A stretch of DNA of 64,000 nucleotides from UBA9659 sp965208605 (GCA_965208605.1 OZ242345.1:1054001-1118000), one strand, 5' to 3'. Shown: positions 16,223 through 25,842, counted from the stretch's first letter. Notes: a model not told the origin generated them from the sequence alone. Numbers and translations: made by a program.

Positions 16223-17530
16223 ATGGTTGATCTTACACGGCTCAAATATATGACTGGTTTTGGCAATGAGCATGAGAGCGAAGCTTTAACTGGCGCATTG
16301 CCTGTCGGCAGATTTAACCCGCAGCGAGTCAGCTATGGTTTGTATGCGGAGCAACTAAGTACCACTGCGTTTACCGCGCCGCGTAGCCGTAATCGTAGAA
16401 CCTGGATGTACCGCATTCGTCCCTCTGTCGTGCAAGGCGACTATGAGCCGTTTGAGCATGGCTTGGTCAGAACGGGGCCGGTGACTGAAATGCCCCCATC
16501 GCCTGGTTTGTTGCGCTGGTCTGCATTGACGATACCGAGTAAGCCGACTGATTTTATTGATGGGCTGGTGACTTGGGCTGCCAATGGCGACTCTACAATG
16601 CAAGCAGGAATTGGTGTGCACCTGTATTGCGCGAATACTTCAATGATGCAACGATTTTTTTACAACGCCGACGGTGAGTTACTGATAGTACCCCAGTCTG
16701 GCGGTTTGCTGCTGCATACAGAATGTGGGAAGTTACCTGTGCAACCGGGGGAAATCAGCGTAATTCCCAGGGGCATGAAGTTTCGTGTCGAACTCGTCAG
16801 TAATCAAGCTCGTGGTTATATCTGCGAAAACTATGGTGCGCCATTTGAGTTACCGGAGCGCGGTCCTGTTGGTGCTAACGGTTTTGCCAATGATCGGGAT
16901 TTTCAGTATCCGGTGGCGGCTTATGAAGATATTGAGGGTGAATTTGAATTGGTCAGTAAATTCGCTGGTGGTTTTTACCGTTGCCACCTGGGTCATTCGC
17001 CATTAGATGTTGTCGCCTGGACAGGAAACTCAGCACCGTACAAATATAGCTTGGCGCGTTTTAATGTTATCAATACTGTCAGTTACGACCATCCGGACCC
17101 ATCTATCTTTACCGTTTTAACATCGCCATCAGATACCGCCGGCACGGCTAATGTGGACTTCGTTATCTTTCCACCACGTTGGATGGTTGCAGAAGATACG
17201 TTTCGCCCTCCTTGGTATCACCGCAATATGATGAGTGAATTCATGGGCTTAATCCATGGCACTTACGATGCCAAGGGGGAAGGTTTTGAGCCCGGTGGTG
17301 CCAGCTTGCACAACTGTATGTCGCCGCATGGGCCTGAAGCGAGTGTCTTTGAAAAGGCAAGTAGTGGAAAATTATTACCGGAGTATTATGACAATACCTT
17401 AGCGTTTATGTTCGAGTCGCGATACATCATGGTGCCAACTGCTTTTGCGCTCGAATCTAAGACCAGACAGCACGATTACCTAAACTGCTGGGGTGGAATC
17501 AAAAAGCAGTTTGATGCTATGCGCATGTAG
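16223..17530 (+). CDS. hmgA: Homogentisate 1,2-dioxygenase
   Basis: A 435-aa cytoplasmic Fe(II) enzyme that opens homogentisate to maleylacetoacetate. Family stretches are obvious: YMTGFGNEHESEAL and LPVGRFNPQ at the N terminus, and near the C terminus WYHRNMMSEFMGLIHG plus LHNCMSPHGPE, which hold the His/Glu iron ligands. Length equals the family norm. The start is ATG 16223; an earlier in-frame ATG (16184) lies inside the operator palindrome. It is transcribed apart from the hppD-fah-maiA group, with a LysR gene in opposite orientation between them, so the two halves of the pathway may be regulated separately. Confidence 0.96.
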   Translation: MVDLTRLKYMTGFGNEHESEALTGALPVGRFNPQRVSYGLYAEQLSTTAFTAPRSRNRRTWMYRIRPSVVQGDYEPFEHGLVRTGPVTEMPPSPGLLRWSALTIPSKPTDFIDGLVTWAANGDSTMQAGIGVHLYCANTSMMQRFFYNADGELLIVPQSGGLLLHTECGKLPVQPGEISVIPRGMKFRVELVSNQARGYICENYGAPFELPERGPVGANGFANDRDFQYPVAAYEDIEGEFELVSKFAGGFYRCHLGHSPLDVVAWTGNSAPYKYSLARFNVINTVSYDHPDPSIFTVLTSPSDTAGTANVDFVIFPPRWMVAEDTFRPPWYHRNMMSEFMGLIHGTYDAKGEGFEPGGASLHNCMSPHGPEASVFEKASSGKLLPEYYDNTLAFMFESRYIMVPTAFALESKTRQHDYLNCWGGIKKQFDAMRM

Positions 17531-17558
17531 TGGTGCCGGAAAAGTCGTTAGCATTACC

Positions 17559-17629
17559 CCGTCATTCTCGCCGAAGCCAGTCATCCCCGCCGAACCCCGT
17601 CATTCTCGCCGAAGCCAGAGGAACGAGCA
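17559..17629. repeat. Composite intergenic repeat (GTCATTCTCGCCGAAGCC family), doubled
   Basis: CCCGTCATTCTCGCCGAAGC occurs twice (from about 17559 and 17600), the second running into CAGAGGAACGAGCAG. It lies between the convergent hmgA and LysR genes and belongs to the same family as the copies at 26782, 31640, 40499, 45028 and 46990. Confidence 0.7.
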
Positions 17630-17647
17630 GTTATGCATGAATGTTTG

Positions 17648-18532
17648 CTAGCTTTCAAAGTGTTGTTTAATAGATTCAATAAAATACGATTGCGCTCTGC
17701 CTGGATGTCGATTCTTCCAAGTGCCAACACAGACTTGGTACTGATCTCTCGAGCCACCGCTATAGTTCACTTCAAATAACTTGCCGTTATTGATTTCTTC
17801 TGTGACCCAGCTCAACGGCATCCAGCCAATACCCATACCACTTAAAATAGCTTGTTTTTTAGTATAAAAATCACCAACAAAGAATAGTTCAGAACTGCCA
17901 AGTGAGCGGCCAGGTTCTGGCTGTTGATAACTGGAATCTTGTACGCTGACTTCGCGCACGGCGGATAAATCAGATAATCTATAGCGTTTATTTTTATCAA
18001 GGTTGGAGCTTGGCGAAGCAACAAGCATGGTTTCAATGTCGAATAAATGCTCGCTTAACCAACGATTATCATGGGGGTAATTCAGGGAGAACATGATATC
18101 GGCATTGTCAATATCGAAACGTCTTTCAACGCCGCCCAAATACTCCGGTGTTAGTTGAAAAATGGTCGGAGCATTTTTTGATTGCACATAATCAATTACT
18201 TGCAAAATAATACTTGGTTCCAACATACCGTCGATAATCACTTCAAGCTTGGGTTCCCAGTGATCAGTTAATTGCGTAGCCACCGATGACAGGTAATCGG
18301 CCTGGTTAATGACTTTGCGTGCCTCTTCCAGCATACGAACGCCACAGGGTGTGAGTGTGACGCGGTAACCCGAGCGATCGACCATATTGAGTCCATAGCG
18401 CGCTTCAAGCTGGGCAATGCTGTAGCTAATCGCCGGTACCGTTTTATGCAGGGCAGCGGCTGCCTTGGAGAATGAGCCTTCGCTGACAATCTTATCCAGC
18501 GCCCTGAATGCGTCTAGATCATTACCTTTCAT
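17648..18532 (-). CDS. LysR-family transcriptional regulator (probable tyrosine-catabolism regulator)
   Basis: A 294-aa LysR-type regulator. Its N-terminal helix-turn-helix (LDAFRALDKIVSEGSFSKAA, followed by LHKTVPAISYSIAQLEARYG) is intact and the effector domain begins near residue 90. It is divergent from hppD across a 187-bp AT-rich gap, so it probably controls hppD-fah-maiA (inference from position). No clear dyad was picked out in that gap. Length is normal. It is not closely similar to the LysR protein at 8365. Confidence 0.9.
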   Translation of the reverse strand: MKGNDLDAFRALDKIVSEGSFSKAAAALHKTVPAISYSIAQLEARYGLNMVDRSGYRVTLTPCGVRMLEEARKVINQADYLSSVATQLTDHWEPKLEVIIDGMLEPSIILQVIDYVQSKNAPTIFQLTPEYLGGVERRFDIDNADIMFSLNYPHDNRWLSEHLFDIETMLVASPSSNLDKNKRYRLSDLSAVREVSVQDSSYQQPEPGRSLGSSELFFVGDFYTKKQAILSGMGIGWMPLSWVTEEINNGKLFEVNYSGGSRDQYQVCVGTWKNRHPGRAQSYFIESIKQHFES

Positions 18533-18719
18533 ATTGTGGAAAGCCGTATAACGTGCATCAATTTCATTAAATCAATTTTAATAAGTAATACAAAATAATT
18601 CAATATATTTAAATAAGTTTTATGACTAGGCTGGCTCCAATCAATGGTGGATGCGAAGCCTTCGGTTTAATTGCTTTGCATGCCAGTGGTTGCCCAAGCA
18701 ATGAGAGAGATGACATACC

Positions 18720-19784
18720 ATGGCGAATACAAGTGAGATTAACCCATTAGGCTGTGACGGCTTTGAATTTATTGAATATTCCGTACCCAACTCGGAAGAA
18801 AAGCAAAAGTTAATCGGCTTGTTTACCGGGTTGGGGTTTACTGCGGTCGCCGATCATCGTTCCAAAAATGTGACGTTGATGCGACAAGGTGGTATTAATT
18901 TTCTCGTTAATGCTGAGCCCTACACCCACTTCTCCAGTTTTGCTAAAGCGCATGGTTCCAGTGTTTGCAGTTTTGCTTTCAAGGTCCAGGATGCGCGTCA
19001 AGCACTGAATTATGCCTTGTCTCAAGGTGCGCGCGAGTTTGAGGGCAGAGCGAGCTATATGGAGCTGAAAATTCCTGCCATTTATGGCATTGGTGATAGC
19101 GTATTGTATTTTGTCGACAATGTGACCGGAGTTGATATCTATCATGTCGACTTTATTTTTCGGCCGGGTGTTGAAAAATGGCCACAAGGTGCAGGGTTAC
19201 ACCATATTGACCATCTAACGCACAATGTTGAGCGCGGTAATATGGATCTATGGTCGGGCTTTTATGAACGTATAGGTAACTTTAAGGAAATTCGCTACTT
19301 TGATATTGAGGGTAAAAAAACCGGTTTGGTTAGCCGGGCAATGACCGCGCCCTGTGGGAAAATTCGTATCCCGATCAACGAGTCTTCCGATGGAAAATCA
19401 CAAATAGAAGAGTATCTAAAAGAATATCGCGGTGAAGGCGTACAGCACATTGCATTGCATACCGATGATATATATCAAAGCATGCGCCAACTACGCGACG
19501 GTGGTATTGCCTTTCAGCAAACACCGGACACCTATTACGAGAAGGTGGGTGAGCGCGTACCGGGTCATGGCGAGCAGTTACCCGAACTGAAGGAACTACA
19601 AATCCTTATTGACGGTAGTGTCGGTGATGCTGGGATCTTGCTACAGATTTTTACTGAAAATACCATTGGGCCAGTGTTTTTTGAAATTATTCAGCGCAAG
19701 GGCAACGAAGGTTTTGGTGAAGGCAATTTTCAGGCTTTGTTTGAGTCAATAGAAGCCGACCAGATACGTCGAGGCGTGGTGTAA
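18720..19784 (+). CDS. hppD: 4-hydroxyphenylpyruvate dioxygenase
   Basis: A 354-aa VOC-fold Fe(II) dioxygenase converting 4-hydroxyphenylpyruvate to homogentisate. The metal ligands are His in GLHHIDHLTHNV (about residues 160-171), His in VQHIALHTDDI (about 241-251) and Glu in FFEIIQRKGNEGFGEGNFQA near the C terminus. The two VOC half-domains are complete and length matches bacterial enzymes. Hydroxymandelate synthase shares the fold, but the pathway neighbours (fah, maiA, hmgA) favour this role. The stop overlaps the next gene's ATG by one base (TAATG), so hppD and fah are translationally coupled. Confidence 0.95.
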   Translation: MANTSEINPLGCDGFEFIEYSVPNSEEKQKLIGLFTGLGFTAVADHRSKNVTLMRQGGINFLVNAEPYTHFSSFAKAHGSSVCSFAFKVQDARQALNYALSQGAREFEGRASYMELKIPAIYGIGDSVLYFVDNVTGVDIYHVDFIFRPGVEKWPQGAGLHHIDHLTHNVERGNMDLWSGFYERIGNFKEIRYFDIEGKKTGLVSRAMTAPCGKIRIPINESSDGKSQIEEYLKEYRGEGVQHIALHTDDIYQSMRQLRDGGIAFQQTPDTYYEKVGERVPGHGEQLPELKELQILIDGSVGDAGILLQIFTENTIGPVFFEIIQRKGNEGFGEGNFQALFESIEADQIRRGVV

Positions 19785-20815
19785 TGAAATTGGCATCGCT
19801 GAAAACTGGGCGTGATGGCGTACTGCTTGTCGTCTCTAAGGCGCTTAGTCGAGCGGTAGAAGCAACATCTGTTGCACCGACATTACAAGCGGCGTTAGAT
19901 CATTGGCAGGAGTCGGCGCCAGCACTTGAAGCAATATACCAAAGGTTGAACAAGCAGCAATGTGTTGGTGATTTTGCGTTTGAACCTGCAGATTGTGCGG
20001 CGCCTCTACCGCGGGCTTATCACTGGGCAGACGGTAGTGCTTATGTCACGCATGTTGAATTAGTGCGCAAGGCGCGAGGTGCCGAATTACCCCCTTCTTT
20101 TTGGACTGACCCGTTGATGTATATGGGCGCGTCCGATGCTTTTTTAGGCGCTTGTGAAAGTGTCCCGGTTGAGTCCGAGGCCTGGGGCATTGATTTTGAA
20201 GCAGAGGTTGCGGTGATAACCGATGATGTGCCCGCGGGTATTAGCCCGGAGCAGGCGCAGCAACATATTCAATTGGTGGCTCTGGTCAACGATGTATCGC
20301 TACGTAATCTGATTCCCGGTGAGTTGGGTAAACAATTTGGCTTCTATCAATCAAAACCCTGGACATCATTCACACCGGTTGCAGTAACACCCGATGAACT
20401 CGGTGCTGCCTGGGATGGGCGGAAAGTTCATTTGCCGCTCATCACGAGACACAATGGTGAGCTTATCGGTTCACCCAATGCGGGTATTGATATGACATTT
20501 GATTTTGCTCAATTAATTAGTCATGCGGCTAAATCTCGCGCCCTGATGGCCGGCACTGTCGTGGGTGGCGGGACGGTATCTAATCAACATGGCGCGGCGG
20601 GCTCTTCTTGCCTGGCTGAAGTGCGCTGCTTGGAAACCCTTGCTGAAGGCGAACCGAGAACACCGTTTATGTGTTATGGCGATCGCGTTGAAATAGAAAT
20701 GCTGGCTCCAGACGGCAAGAGTATTTTCGGCAAGATAGATCAACGTATTGTCCCTTATGCACCGCCAGTTGAACCATCAATTAAACCACCAATTAAACCA
20801 TCAATTACCGAATGA
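19784..20815 (+). CDS. fah: Fumarylacetoacetate hydrolase (FAH family)
   Basis: A 343-aa FAH-fold hydrolase that splits fumarylacetoacetate into fumarate and acetoacetate. The metal-binding acidic residues lie in GIDFEAEVAVI (about residues 128-138) and LVALVNDVSLRNL (about 164-176); GTVVGGGTVSN is also typical. It overlaps hppD by one base and is followed 16 bp later by maiA. The last 17 residues (PSIKPPIKPSITE) come from a 12-bp tandem repeat and have no counterpart in the family's core, so they look like a recent extension. Related enzymes hydrolyse other acylpyruvates, but the neighbourhood fixes the role with good confidence. Confidence 0.92.
   Translation: MKLASLKTGRDGVLLVVSKALSRAVEATSVAPTLQAALDHWQESAPALEAIYQRLNKQQCVGDFAFEPADCAAPLPRAYHWADGSAYVTHVELVRKARGAELPPSFWTDPLMYMGASDAFLGACESVPVESEAWGIDFEAEVAVITDDVPAGISPEQAQQHIQLVALVNDVSLRNLIPGELGKQFGFYQSKPWTSFTPVAVTPDELGAAWDGRKVHLPLITRHNGELIGSPNAGIDMTFDFAQLISHAAKSRALMAGTVVGGGTVSNQHGAAGSSCLAEVRCLETLAEGEPRTPFMCYGDRVEIEMLAPDGKSIFGKIDQRIVPYAPPVEPSIKPPIKPSITE
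20774..20809. repeat. 12-bp tandem repeat in fah C terminus (3 copies)
   Basis: Units CCATCAATTAAA, CCACCAATTAAA and CCATCAATTACC follow each other in frame and encode the P-S/P-I-K tail of the fumarylacetoacetate hydrolase. It is one of several four-codon-period repeats in conserved genes of this window. Confidence 0.85.
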
Positions 20816-20831
20816 AAACGTTGAGACTGGC

Positions 20832-21467
20832 ATGAAGCTTTATGGTTACTATCGCTCGTCGGCGGCTTACCGGGTGCGGCTCGCGTTAAATTTAAAAGGA
20901 GTTGAATGTCAGTTGGTGTCAATTAATTTGCTCAGCGCGGAGCATCAAAAAACCGAATATAGATCGCTTAACCCGCAAGGCTTGGTGCCGATGGTGCAGT
21001 TGGATGATGGTCGGGTGATTTCTCAGTCTACAGCCATACTGGAATGGTTAGAGAGCGAATATCCCGCGGTGCCGTTGCTACCGGAAGATAATTTTATGGC
21101 TGCCCGAATGCGCAGCATCTGTCATATAATTGGTTGCGATATTCACCCGGTCAATAATTTAAGAGTGTTGAAGTACCTCGAAAATGAGCATGGCACGACG
21201 GCAGCTGCAAAAGATACCTGGCGTCAACACTGGATTCAGCAAGGCTTTGAGGCGATTGAAACTATGCTTGGCGCTGGACCTTATTGTATGGGTGAGCAGC
21301 TCAGCCTGGCCGATGTTTATCTGATACCACAGGTTTACAATGCCTTGCGTTTTAATATGGATTTAAACAATTACCCCCAAATCACCCAGGTGTTTAAACA
21401 TTGCAATCAACTTCACGCATTTATCGATGCCCATCCTGAGCAGCAGCCCGACAAGCCGACGACATAA
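20832..21467 (+). CDS. maiA: Maleylacetoacetate isomerase (zeta-class GST)
   Basis: A 211-aa zeta-class glutathione S-transferase that isomerises maleylacetoacetate to fumarylacetoacetate with glutathione. The N-terminal thioredoxin-like domain has the active-site motif YRSSAAYRVRLALNLKG (about residues 5-21) and NPQGLVPMVQ; the C-terminal helical domain starts near 90. The start is ATG 20832 (MKLYGYYRSS). An upstream in-frame ATG at 20748 would run through the fah repeat tail and is not supported by family length. It completes the hppD-fah-maiA operon. Confidence 0.94.
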   Translation: MKLYGYYRSSAAYRVRLALNLKGVECQLVSINLLSAEHQKTEYRSLNPQGLVPMVQLDDGRVISQSTAILEWLESEYPAVPLLPEDNFMAARMRSICHIIGCDIHPVNNLRVLKYLENEHGTTAAAKDTWRQHWIQQGFEAIETMLGAGPYCMGEQLSLADVYLIPQVYNALRFNMDLNNYPQITQVFKHCNQLHAFIDAHPEQQPDKPTT

Positions 21468-21524
21468 ATGTTGAAGCTTCAATTGAATGAATACAAAGGA
21501 TAGGCTTCAAGAGATATAACAATC

Positions 21525-22595
21525 ATGCCAAGTTGCCCCATTACTGACGACGTCAACCTCGATAGTTTGCGTCCCTTGTTGTCCCCCGAAGTGTTAATGG
21601 AAGAACTGCCGCTGAAAGAAAGGTATGCCCATAATATCTTGCGGACTCGCGAAGCGATTACAAGCATCATTCACGGGCGTGATGATCGCTTATTAACAGT
21701 CGTTGGCCCTTGTTCAATACATGATCCGATAGCAGCGATTGATTATGCTCAGCACCTGCGGGCAGTCGACGCACAATTCGAAGCCACATTATTGCTGGTA
21801 ATGCGAGTGTATTTTGAAAAACCGCGCTCCACTATCGGCTGGAAGGGTTTGATTAATGATCCCGACATTGATGGCAGCTTTAACATCAATCACGGCTTAA
21901 AAACAGCGCGGCAATTGTTATTAGAACTCGCCGAACTAGAGGTACCCGCTGGCTGTGAAATTCTGGATATGATTTCACCACAGTTCTTTGCCGACTTATT
22001 GGCTTGGGGTGCGGTTGGTGCACGTACGACAGAAAGCCAGACTCATCGTGAAATGGCTTCAGGGTTGTCAGTGCCGGTGGGCTTTAAAAACGGGACTGAT
22101 GGCAATGTGCAAATTGCAGTAGATGCCGTTAATGCTGCCTCCCACCCACATCATTTTCTAACGATTACTAAGCAGGGAATCTCGGCAATAGCGACCACCA
22201 AAGGCAATAGCAATGGCCATATTATCTTGCGTGGCTCCAGTGAGGGGCCTAACTATGATAAGGCATCTATTGCTACGGCGGTTGAGCGGTTGCGCGTTGG
22301 CCAACTACCACCTCGTTTGATGGTGGATTGCAGTCATGGTAACAGCAACAAGGATTATACCCGGCAGCCATTGGTGGCGGCTGATGTGGCGGCGCAAATT
22401 CGACAAGGCAGTGAGGCGGTTTTTGGTGTCATGCTTGAAAGTCACTTGTTCGAAGGTAGTCAATCAACCCCCAAAGCTTATGGGGTGAGTATCACCGACG
22501 CCTGTATTTCCTGGGACACAACACTGAGGGTGTTAGCAGAGTTATCTGCTGCTGTTGAGGCGCGTCGAATAATAAAATGTGCTCAACCAGGCTAA
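21525..22595 (+). CDS. 3-deoxy-7-phosphoheptulonate (DAHP) synthase, class I
   Basis: A 356-aa AroF/AroG/AroH-type enzyme joining phosphoenolpyruvate and erythrose 4-phosphate in the first step of aromatic amino acid synthesis. Diagnostic segments are LLTVVGPCSIHDP, MRVYFEKPRSTIGWKG, GARTTESQTHREMASG and MVDCSHGNSNKD. The N-terminal extension that carries feedback-inhibitor sites in this class is present. It lies 57 bp after maiA on the same strand. A biosynthetic gene directly behind a tyrosine-degradation operon is unusual and could mean shared sensing of tyrosine, or only proximity. Which amino acid inhibits it cannot be told from sequence alone. Confidence 0.94.
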   Translation: MPSCPITDDVNLDSLRPLLSPEVLMEELPLKERYAHNILRTREAITSIIHGRDDRLLTVVGPCSIHDPIAAIDYAQHLRAVDAQFEATLLLVMRVYFEKPRSTIGWKGLINDPDIDGSFNINHGLKTARQLLLELAELEVPAGCEILDMISPQFFADLLAWGAVGARTTESQTHREMASGLSVPVGFKNGTDGNVQIAVDAVNAASHPHHFLTITKQGISAIATTKGNSNGHIILRGSSEGPNYDKASIATAVERLRVGQLPPRLMVDCSHGNSNKDYTRQPLVAADVAAQIRQGSEAVFGVMLESHLFEGSQSTPKAYGVSITDACISWDTTLRVLAELSAAVEARRIIKCAQPG

Positions 22596-22632
22596 AGGCT
22601 CTTTGACTGGGACACCCAGGAGGTCAATTGAT

Positions 22633-23421
22633 ATGCAAAAGTCAGCGGACCCGTTCGCAGGTAATCAAATTGCTGGCGAGCGCGAATACCAGGAAGATGC
22701 TTTCAAGGTATGTGACTTCCGTAACAGCAAGTCAAAGGAACTATTGCTGTTGCTTGCCGATGGCATGGGAGGGCATGTTGGCGGTGCCCGCGCCAGCGAA
22801 CTGGCGGTAGATGCTTTTGCGGAGTCTTTTGCAGACTCGGACTCATACTCGGAGAAGGATAATGATATTGAACAGCGGCTTAGGAAATCGCTGGATGCAG
22901 CCAATCTAGCGATTGCCGAGGACACAGAAACTAATCCCCAATACACCAATATGGGTTGCACGTTCCTGGCTTGCCTAATATCAGGCAATGAACTCCACTG
23001 GCTGAGTGTGGGTGATTCCCCGCTGTGGATACTACATAACAAAGGTATCACTCGCCTCAATGCCGATCATTCCATGCGTCCGCAACTTCAAGAGCTGGTT
23101 GAGTTGGGGCGTATGTCTGCTGAAGAGTTAGCGGCAGATTACCGCGTCAACCAGTTGCTCTCCGCGGTAATGGGCGGAGACTTGCCACTAGTTGATCAAA
23201 ATACATCACCTTACCCGCTTGCAGTCAATGAGCAGATTATTCTTGCCAGTGATGGTGTAGAGACCCTGATGGTTGATGAAATTAGTCATCTCTGCCAGAC
23301 ACATAACAACCCTGAGCAGATCGTGACCGCACTATTGGATGACATTGAAGCACGGCAAGCGCCGGGTCAAGACAATGCCACGGTGGTAGTGTATAGACAC
23401 CAGGACACAAATCTTGTTTGA
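22633..23421 (+). CDS. PP2C-family protein serine/threonine phosphatase
   Basis: A 262-aa bacterial PP2C (PPM) phosphatase of the Stp type. The metal-binding motifs are in order: REYQEDAF (about residues 18-25), LADGMGGHVGG (about 43-53), WLSVGDSPLW, LASDGVETL and GQDNATVVVYR at the end. The start is ATG 22633, set by AGGAGG eight bases upstream; an earlier in-frame GTG (22579) is not. It follows the DAHP synthase by 37 bp and may be co-transcribed. No partner kinase, FHA protein or type VI secretion gene is nearby, so its target is unknown. Confidence 0.9.
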   Translation: MQKSADPFAGNQIAGEREYQEDAFKVCDFRNSKSKELLLLLADGMGGHVGGARASELAVDAFAESFADSDSYSEKDNDIEQRLRKSLDAANLAIAEDTETNPQYTNMGCTFLACLISGNELHWLSVGDSPLWILHNKGITRLNADHSMRPQLQELVELGRMSAEELAADYRVNQLLSAVMGGDLPLVDQNTSPYPLAVNEQIILASDGVETLMVDEISHLCQTHNNPEQIVTALLDDIEARQAPGQDNATVVVYRHQDTNLV

Positions 23422-23487
23422 GATATGTGGTTATGAAAAAAAACATTATTTTTTCTTGCTTGACGCGACACCCAGAGGAAGGGCTTG

Positions 23488-23757
23488 CTAATCAGCCTGT
23501 TCGGCTAAGCGGTCAAAAACATCGGACAGGGATGCCGACCCGCTTAAAAAATTGAACCCATTAAAGGTATTGTTATAACCATAACGACCCTTGATGTCAG
23601 CAGCAGCAACCTAGGCCGTGACCGGTCTGGCCTGCCAGAATCCAGAGAAATACTTTCGCAATGAAGAGAGAGTGCCATCATTGAGTTGTACCGCGGGACA
23701 ATCACGCACCAAGCCTTTGGGCCTGCCCCTCTTCCCATTTCTTCTTAAATCCGTTTG
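23488..23757 (-). pseudogene. Unrecognised reading frame broken by one amber codon
   Basis: The 378-bp gap between the phosphatase and amidohydrolase genes holds, on the minus strand, a frame of about 90 codons with a single internal TAG (about 23610). Readable pieces are RRNGKRGRPKGLVRDCPAVQ and VAAADIKGRYGYNNTFNGFN, ending LSDVFDRLAEQAD. Composition looks protein-like, but I do not recognise a family and no convincing start is seen. It may be a decayed gene end, or a chance open frame. Confidence 0.3.
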
Positions 23758-23799
23758 AATAGAGACTCACAAGAGAAACTCACTGGTTAGGAGTTAGGG

Positions 23800-25527
23800 A
23801 TGAGGCATTTATATTTAGTTGTTTTGCTTGCGTTGCTTGCCGGCTGCAATAAAGACACTGGTACGGCCGTTCAGGCGCAAAAAACTATTTACTCTGGTGG
23901 TGACATTATCACCATGAATGGCTCCTCGCTTGAATATGCAGAGGCGGTAGTGATCGACCAAGACAGAATTGTGTTTGTTGGTACAAGCGCTGAGGCCAAT
24001 AGCCATTACCCCAAGTCAAAGCACCACCTTCTTAACGGCAGCACCATGATGCCAGGGTTTATTGAGCCCCATGTGCACGCGTCTCTCGCGGCAACCATAC
24101 TCCCCAACGAAATTATCGCCCCTTATGACTGGGTCTTACCCGGAGAAACCAAAAAAGGTGTCACTGGGCACGATGCTTATATGCAGCGTCTAACGGAGTC
24201 TGTGACGGCAAAAGCAACCGCCAACAAAATCTTCTTTGTGTGGGGTTATCACCAACTTTGGCACGGTGCCCTGTCTCGCTCACTATTAAACGGCATTTCA
24301 ACGGAGCAACCTATTGCGGTGCTCCATAGATCCTTTCATGAGGTTTACCTTAATGATGCTGCTATAGATGCGATGAACATTAATGAGAGTGACTTTATCG
24401 ACAACCCACAAGTCGATTGGGACAAGGGTCATTTTTATGAAGGCGGCTGGATGGCCTTGGCCCCGAGGATGGCACCACTACTGCTCGATAGCAGCAGTTA
24501 TATGAAAGGCTTGGGCATGATGACCCAGCTGATTAGAAAAAATGGTATTACCACAATTGCTGAACCGGGATTTCCCAGCGTTAGTTTTGAGGGCGAATAT
24601 GCTCTTCTAAAAGCCGAGATGGCGAAAAATCCGCCTTTTGATGTCTACTTAATTCCCAATGGGACGCAACTCGCGTCCATGAAAGGAGGCAACCAAGCGG
24701 CGCTTGCCTTTATTAAAACGCTGCCCAACTACAATACGGATAACATTACATTTTTACCCAATCAAGTAAAACTGTTCTCTGATGGGGCTATTTATTCTCA
24801 ATTAATGCAGATGAAAGATGACTACACCGACGGTCATCATGGCGAGTGGATGACGCCATTGAATATGTTGCAACAACAAATGAGTCTTTACTGGAACGAA
24901 GATTACAAACTGCACATACATGCCAATGGTGACAAAGGCATTCAACAGGTGCTCGATTTTGCCGCCGCTGACCAGCAAACCAATCCGCGTTATGACCACC
25001 GTCTAACACTACATCACATGGGCTATTTTACCGACGTCATGGCGCAGCAAATTGCCGATATGGGCGTGGAAGCGTCAGTAAACCCTTACTATTTATGGGC
25101 GCTAGCAGACAAGTACTCTGAAAACGGCTTGGGGCCAGAGAGAGGCGCAAATTTAGTGGCTTTGAACTCGCTGGCCAAACGCGGCGTATCGACGTCGTAT
25201 CACTCTGATTTTTCCATGGCGCCCATAGAGCCACTGACCCTTGCATGGACTGCCATTAATCGCGTCACCTCCGGCAACAACAAGGTATCTCAGAACCAGC
25301 GTGTTGATACTTACACGGCTATGCAGGCCATTACTATTTCCGCAGCAAGAACCCTAAATATAGAGAATGACATTGGCTCTATTAAAGCAGGAAAAACCGC
25401 CAACTTTACCATTCTCAAAGAAAATCCCTTCAAGGTTGACCCTATGCTAATCAAAGATATAACGGTGTTAGCTACGGTGTATAAAGGTAAATTGCATGTT
25501 AATAAGGCGGCTAATTGGAAAAGATAG
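23800..25527 (+). CDS. Amidohydrolase (YtcJ-like), lipoprotein signal peptide
   Basis: A 575-aa metal-dependent amidohydrolase of the YtcJ/long-chain type. The N terminus is a lipoprotein signal (LYLVVLLALLAGC, lipobox Cys about residue 16), so it should be membrane-anchored facing the periplasm. The TIM-barrel metal site begins with MPGFIEPHVHASLA. Further ligand regions are LHIHANGDKG and the late STSYHSDFSMAPI, and the C terminus returns to the composite beta domain (GSIKAGKTANFTILKENPF). Periplasmic members act on unknown N-acyl or amide substrates. The gene stands alone with repeats and decayed sequence around it. Confidence 0.88.
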   Translation: MRHLYLVVLLALLAGCNKDTGTAVQAQKTIYSGGDIITMNGSSLEYAEAVVIDQDRIVFVGTSAEANSHYPKSKHHLLNGSTMMPGFIEPHVHASLAATILPNEIIAPYDWVLPGETKKGVTGHDAYMQRLTESVTAKATANKIFFVWGYHQLWHGALSRSLLNGISTEQPIAVLHRSFHEVYLNDAAIDAMNINESDFIDNPQVDWDKGHFYEGGWMALAPRMAPLLLDSSSYMKGLGMMTQLIRKNGITTIAEPGFPSVSFEGEYALLKAEMAKNPPFDVYLIPNGTQLASMKGGNQAALAFIKTLPNYNTDNITFLPNQVKLFSDGAIYSQLMQMKDDYTDGHHGEWMTPLNMLQQQMSLYWNEDYKLHIHANGDKGIQQVLDFAAADQQTNPRYDHRLTLHHMGYFTDVMAQQIADMGVEASVNPYYLWALADKYSENGLGPERGANLVALNSLAKRGVSTSYHSDFSMAPIEPLTLAWTAINRVTSGNNKVSQNQRVDTYTAMQAITISAARTLNIENDIGSIKAGKTANFTILKENPFKVDPMLIKDITVLATVYKGKLHVNKAANWKR

Positions 25528-25653
25528 GGCTTATCTGCAGGACTAATCCGTCCCGGGCGTCTATTTTGATTAAACTTATGTGGTAGCGAAAATCCTGCTT
25601 GTCGACTCACCAGATCGTCGCCTTTACATGCGTTGAAAAAAGCGATACATGGG

Positions 25654-25679
25654 GCTTCGTTTGGATGCTTCGTTTGGAT
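25654..25679. repeat. 13-bp tandem duplication
   Basis: GCTTCGTTTGGAT occurs twice in direct succession in the 378-bp gap between the amidohydrolase and lipoprotein genes. The rest of that gap shows no gene, only this duplication and the hairpin at 25843. Confidence 0.85.
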
Positions 25680-25842
25680 TGAAAAAGACGTGTAAAAGGG
25701 TTAACTTGATCAACAGGGTTGAGCAATTGATGGCACAGAAGCGGGAAAAAAGATTGCATGACGTTGAAAGACGCTTCTGACTAACCAAACTCAAAAAACA
25801 AAAACTATATGGACTATGCTTGGCAGCTCAGCCCAACAGGAC

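Noticed and set aside
9364..23757. Amber (TAG) recoding suggested by TAG-only interruptions in the ilvC remnant and the frame at 23488
   Set aside because: Normal genes in the window, for example the amidase and the TonB receptor, end with TAG, and the ilvC piece is truncated by an IS end, so ordinary pseudogene decay is the simpler explanation.
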